A DNA stretch of 64,000 nucleotides from Xanthomonas hydrangeae (GTDB lineage: Bacteria > Pseudomonadota > Gammaproteobacteria > Xanthomonadales > Xanthomonadaceae): the NCBI GenBank assembly GCA_905142475.1, contig LR990730.1, forward strand, positions 3,472,001 through 3,536,000, given 5' to 3'. The notes beneath the pieces were generated by a model, which was not told where the DNA came from, ran no database searches, and saw nothing but the letters and a program-made list of their open reading frames with translations. How positions within the stretch are numbered: the first letter of the stretch is position 1; each line of letters begins with the position of its first letter. Below are positions 62,678-64,000 of the stretch, piece by piece. Both the position numbers and the translations under genes were made by a program.

Positions 62678-62995
62678 GGTCCGGATTATCGCCGATTCGG
62701 GCTGAATCTGAACGACCCGCGCAGCCGATTTTTGCAAAACACGCCGTTATGGCGGAAGCGGACGGTGCAGCAGAAAACTGGCGTCACCGCGCATTCATGT
62801 GTGACATAGTTCAGAAAGCGTCATAGTCTCCATTAACGGAGTCATCCGCAAGACATCCCAATTTTGCGAAAAGAACCAGATTAAACAGCTAGATAGCGCG
62901 TGAATTCGGCGTTATCGTTTGGCACAGCTGATGCATTGGAGGAAGGGCGACACGTCGTCGCGTCACCAATGACCAGACCGGTCAAGGAAATGTCC
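62678..62995. other. 318-bp divergent intergenic region upstream of map and the pilin gene
   Basis: Holds the upstream regions of map (minus) and the spore-coat-U pilin gene (plus). It is relatively AT-rich near 62800-62900 compared with its surroundings, which suits a promoter region for the pilus locus. No RNA gene is seen. Confidence 0.5.
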
Positions 62996-63520
62996 ATGCG
63001 TACTGTCCGTCCTGTCCTGCTGTCCCTCGGCCTGCTCTCGACCATTGGCGTTGCCACCGCAGCAGATACCACCACATTCAACGTCAAGATCGCCGTCACC
63101 AAGGCCTGCACCATCACGGCGGCGTCTGCGACGGACGTCGACTTCGGCTCGGTGTTGTCCACCTCGACCGCCAATGCCGACGCCAACGGCAGCGTGACCG
63201 CACAGTGCACCGCGCTGACCCCGTACAACATCGCCTTGAGCGCGGGCAGCAATGCCGGCACCGCCAACGACGTCACTACCCGCCGCATGAAGAACACCGA
63301 TGCGCTGGTCACCACCAACAACTTCATCGCCTACCAGCTGTACCAGGATCTGGGCCGCAGCACGGTATGGGGCAGCACCACCGGCACCAATACGCTGAGC
63401 CGCACCGCCACCGGCATCAACCAGGTCTATCCGGTCTACGGCCGCGTGACCAACCCGTCGGCCAACAATCCCGCGACCGGTACCTACCAAGACACCATCA
63501 CCGCCACGATCGTCTACTGA
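62996..63520 (+). CDS. Spore coat protein U domain secreted pilin-like protein
   Basis: A 174-aa precursor with signal peptide ending near ATAAD. The mature domain has the SCPU pattern: TTFNVKIAVTKACTITAA with a conserved Cys, VTAQC as its partner, and the closing GTYQDTITATIVY. Such proteins assemble through a chaperone-usher system into thin fimbriae of the Csu type. AAGGA precedes the ATG at 62996; an ATG two codons earlier is too close to it. The chaperone gene begins 9 bp after the stop. Confidence 0.92.
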   Translation: MRTVRPVLLSLGLLSTIGVATAADTTTFNVKIAVTKACTITAASATDVDFGSVLSTSTANADANGSVTAQCTALTPYNIALSAGSNAGTANDVTTRRMKNTDALVTTNNFIAYQLYQDLGRSTVWGSTTGTNTLSRTATGINQVYPVYGRVTNPSANNPATGTYQDTITATIVY

Positions 63521-63528
63521 GCGCGCGC

Positions 63529-64000
63529 ATGCCATTGCACCACCGCCTGTCGTACCGGATGCCGGCCTGGCTGGTCGCGGCCGGATTGAGCCTTACGCTG
63601 GCGCTTGGCAGCGCAGTGCCGCTGCAGCCGGCCCATGCGGCCAGCCTGCAGCTGGCGCCGACCTCGCTGACGCTGAGCGCCCAGCAGTCCGCCGACGGGC
63701 TCTGGTTGAGCAACAGCGGCAGCGCGCCGGTGCAGGTGCAGACCCGCGCCTATCGCTGGACCCAGCGTGACGGCAAGGACCAGCTCGACCCGACCCAGGA
63801 ACTGCTGATCAGCCCGCCGATGCGCACGCTGGCCGCCGGCGAGCGCCAGCTGATTCGGGTGATTCGCGCCGGGCCCGCGCCGACCAGCGAGGAAGCCTGC
63901 TACCGTATCATCGTCGACGAATTGCCCAACGCCGATGCGGATCGCAAGGGCATGCAGTTCGTGTTGCGCTACTCGGTGCCGATCTTCCTGCTGCCGCCGG
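63529..64000 (+). CDS. Periplasmic fimbrial chaperone (PapD-like), truncated by window end
   Basis: The frame from ATG at 63529 runs open to the right edge (157 codons). A signal peptide ends around AHAAS. The mature part starts with LQLAPTSLTLSAQQSADGLW and follows the chaperone beta-sandwich: AYRWTQRDG, then SPPMRTLAAGERQLIRVIR, the conserved Pro-Pro and basic residue that bind the subunit C-terminus, and ACYRIIVDELP. It should deliver the pilin encoded just upstream to an usher expected beyond the window. Confidence 0.88.
   Translation, partial: MPLHHRLSYRMPAWLVAAGLSLTLALGSAVPLQPAHAASLQLAPTSLTLSAQQSADGLWLSNSGSAPVQVQTRAYRWTQRDGKDQLDPTQELLISPPMRTLAAGERQLIRVIRAGPAPTSEEACYRIIVDELPNADADRKGMQFVLRYSVPIFLLPP

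Overview
The window is GC-rich chromosomal DNA from a gammaproteobacterium of the Xanthomonadaceae, most likely a Xanthomonas. The basis is protein content and order: the class I fumarase, phospholipase A1, the emrR-emrC-emrA-emrB efflux operon, the map-glnD-dapD-dapE-asnB cluster, a spore-coat-U/chaperone pilus locus, and Xanthomonas-type dispersed palindromic repeats. The species cannot be fixed from the sequence alone. Coding density is high, with short intergenic gaps and no prophage, CRISPR array, rRNA operon or secretion island.

Region 1-13 kb: the outer end of an IS3-family insertion sequence lies next to dnaB. Then come an FMN reductase, a GST plus asparagine-synthetase-like pair, a large DUF3857/transglutaminase membrane protein behind a glutaryl-CoA dehydrogenase, two glycine-zipper envelope proteins, a small membrane protein overlapping a TatD-family hydrolase, tRNA dehydratase tcdA and a small anchored protein with a C-terminal CxxCH. 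Region 13-25 kb: cold-shock protein, DUF456 protein, pldA, sterol-desaturase-like protein, Tat-exported carbonic anhydrase, GST, Cys-rich exported protein, fumarase, an ABC half-transporter, ferredoxin-NADP reductase and glutathione peroxidase.

Region 25-37 kb: exported M3 dipeptidase, MarR regulator with a palindromic operator, DUF3298-type lipoprotein, small acetyltransferase, 62-aa orphan, rhomboid protease with a POT peptide transporter, M14 carboxypeptidase, GH3 glycosidase and tRNA-Leu(CAG). Region 37-47 kb: the emrRCAB tripartite drug-efflux operon with an operator in front of emrR, a divergent AraC regulator, parC with its 3' end tandemly triplicated, thiopurine methyltransferase and a bacterioferritin lacking the heme Met. 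Region 47-54 kb: penicillin-acylase-family hydrolase, a siderophore TonB receptor with a Fur-like box, and a beta-helix lipoprotein.

Region 54-64 kb: on the minus strand map, glnD, dapD, a small membrane protein, an ArsC-like protein, dapE and asnB follow one another, linking nitrogen sensing (GlnD), lysine/diaminopimelate synthesis (DapD, DapE) and asparagine synthesis (AsnB). Between dapE and asnB lies what looks like a complete ribosome-mediated transcription attenuator: a 29-codon leader with 8 Asn codons, an antiterminator segment inside the leader, and an intrinsic terminator just before asnB. This is the most interesting signal in the window. The right edge opens a plus-strand chaperone-usher-type pilus locus (spore coat U pilin, then a truncated periplasmic chaperone).

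Other notable points are a roughly 128-residue Lys/Ala/Pro-rich extension on DapD and three copies of a long hairpin-forming dispersed repeat.
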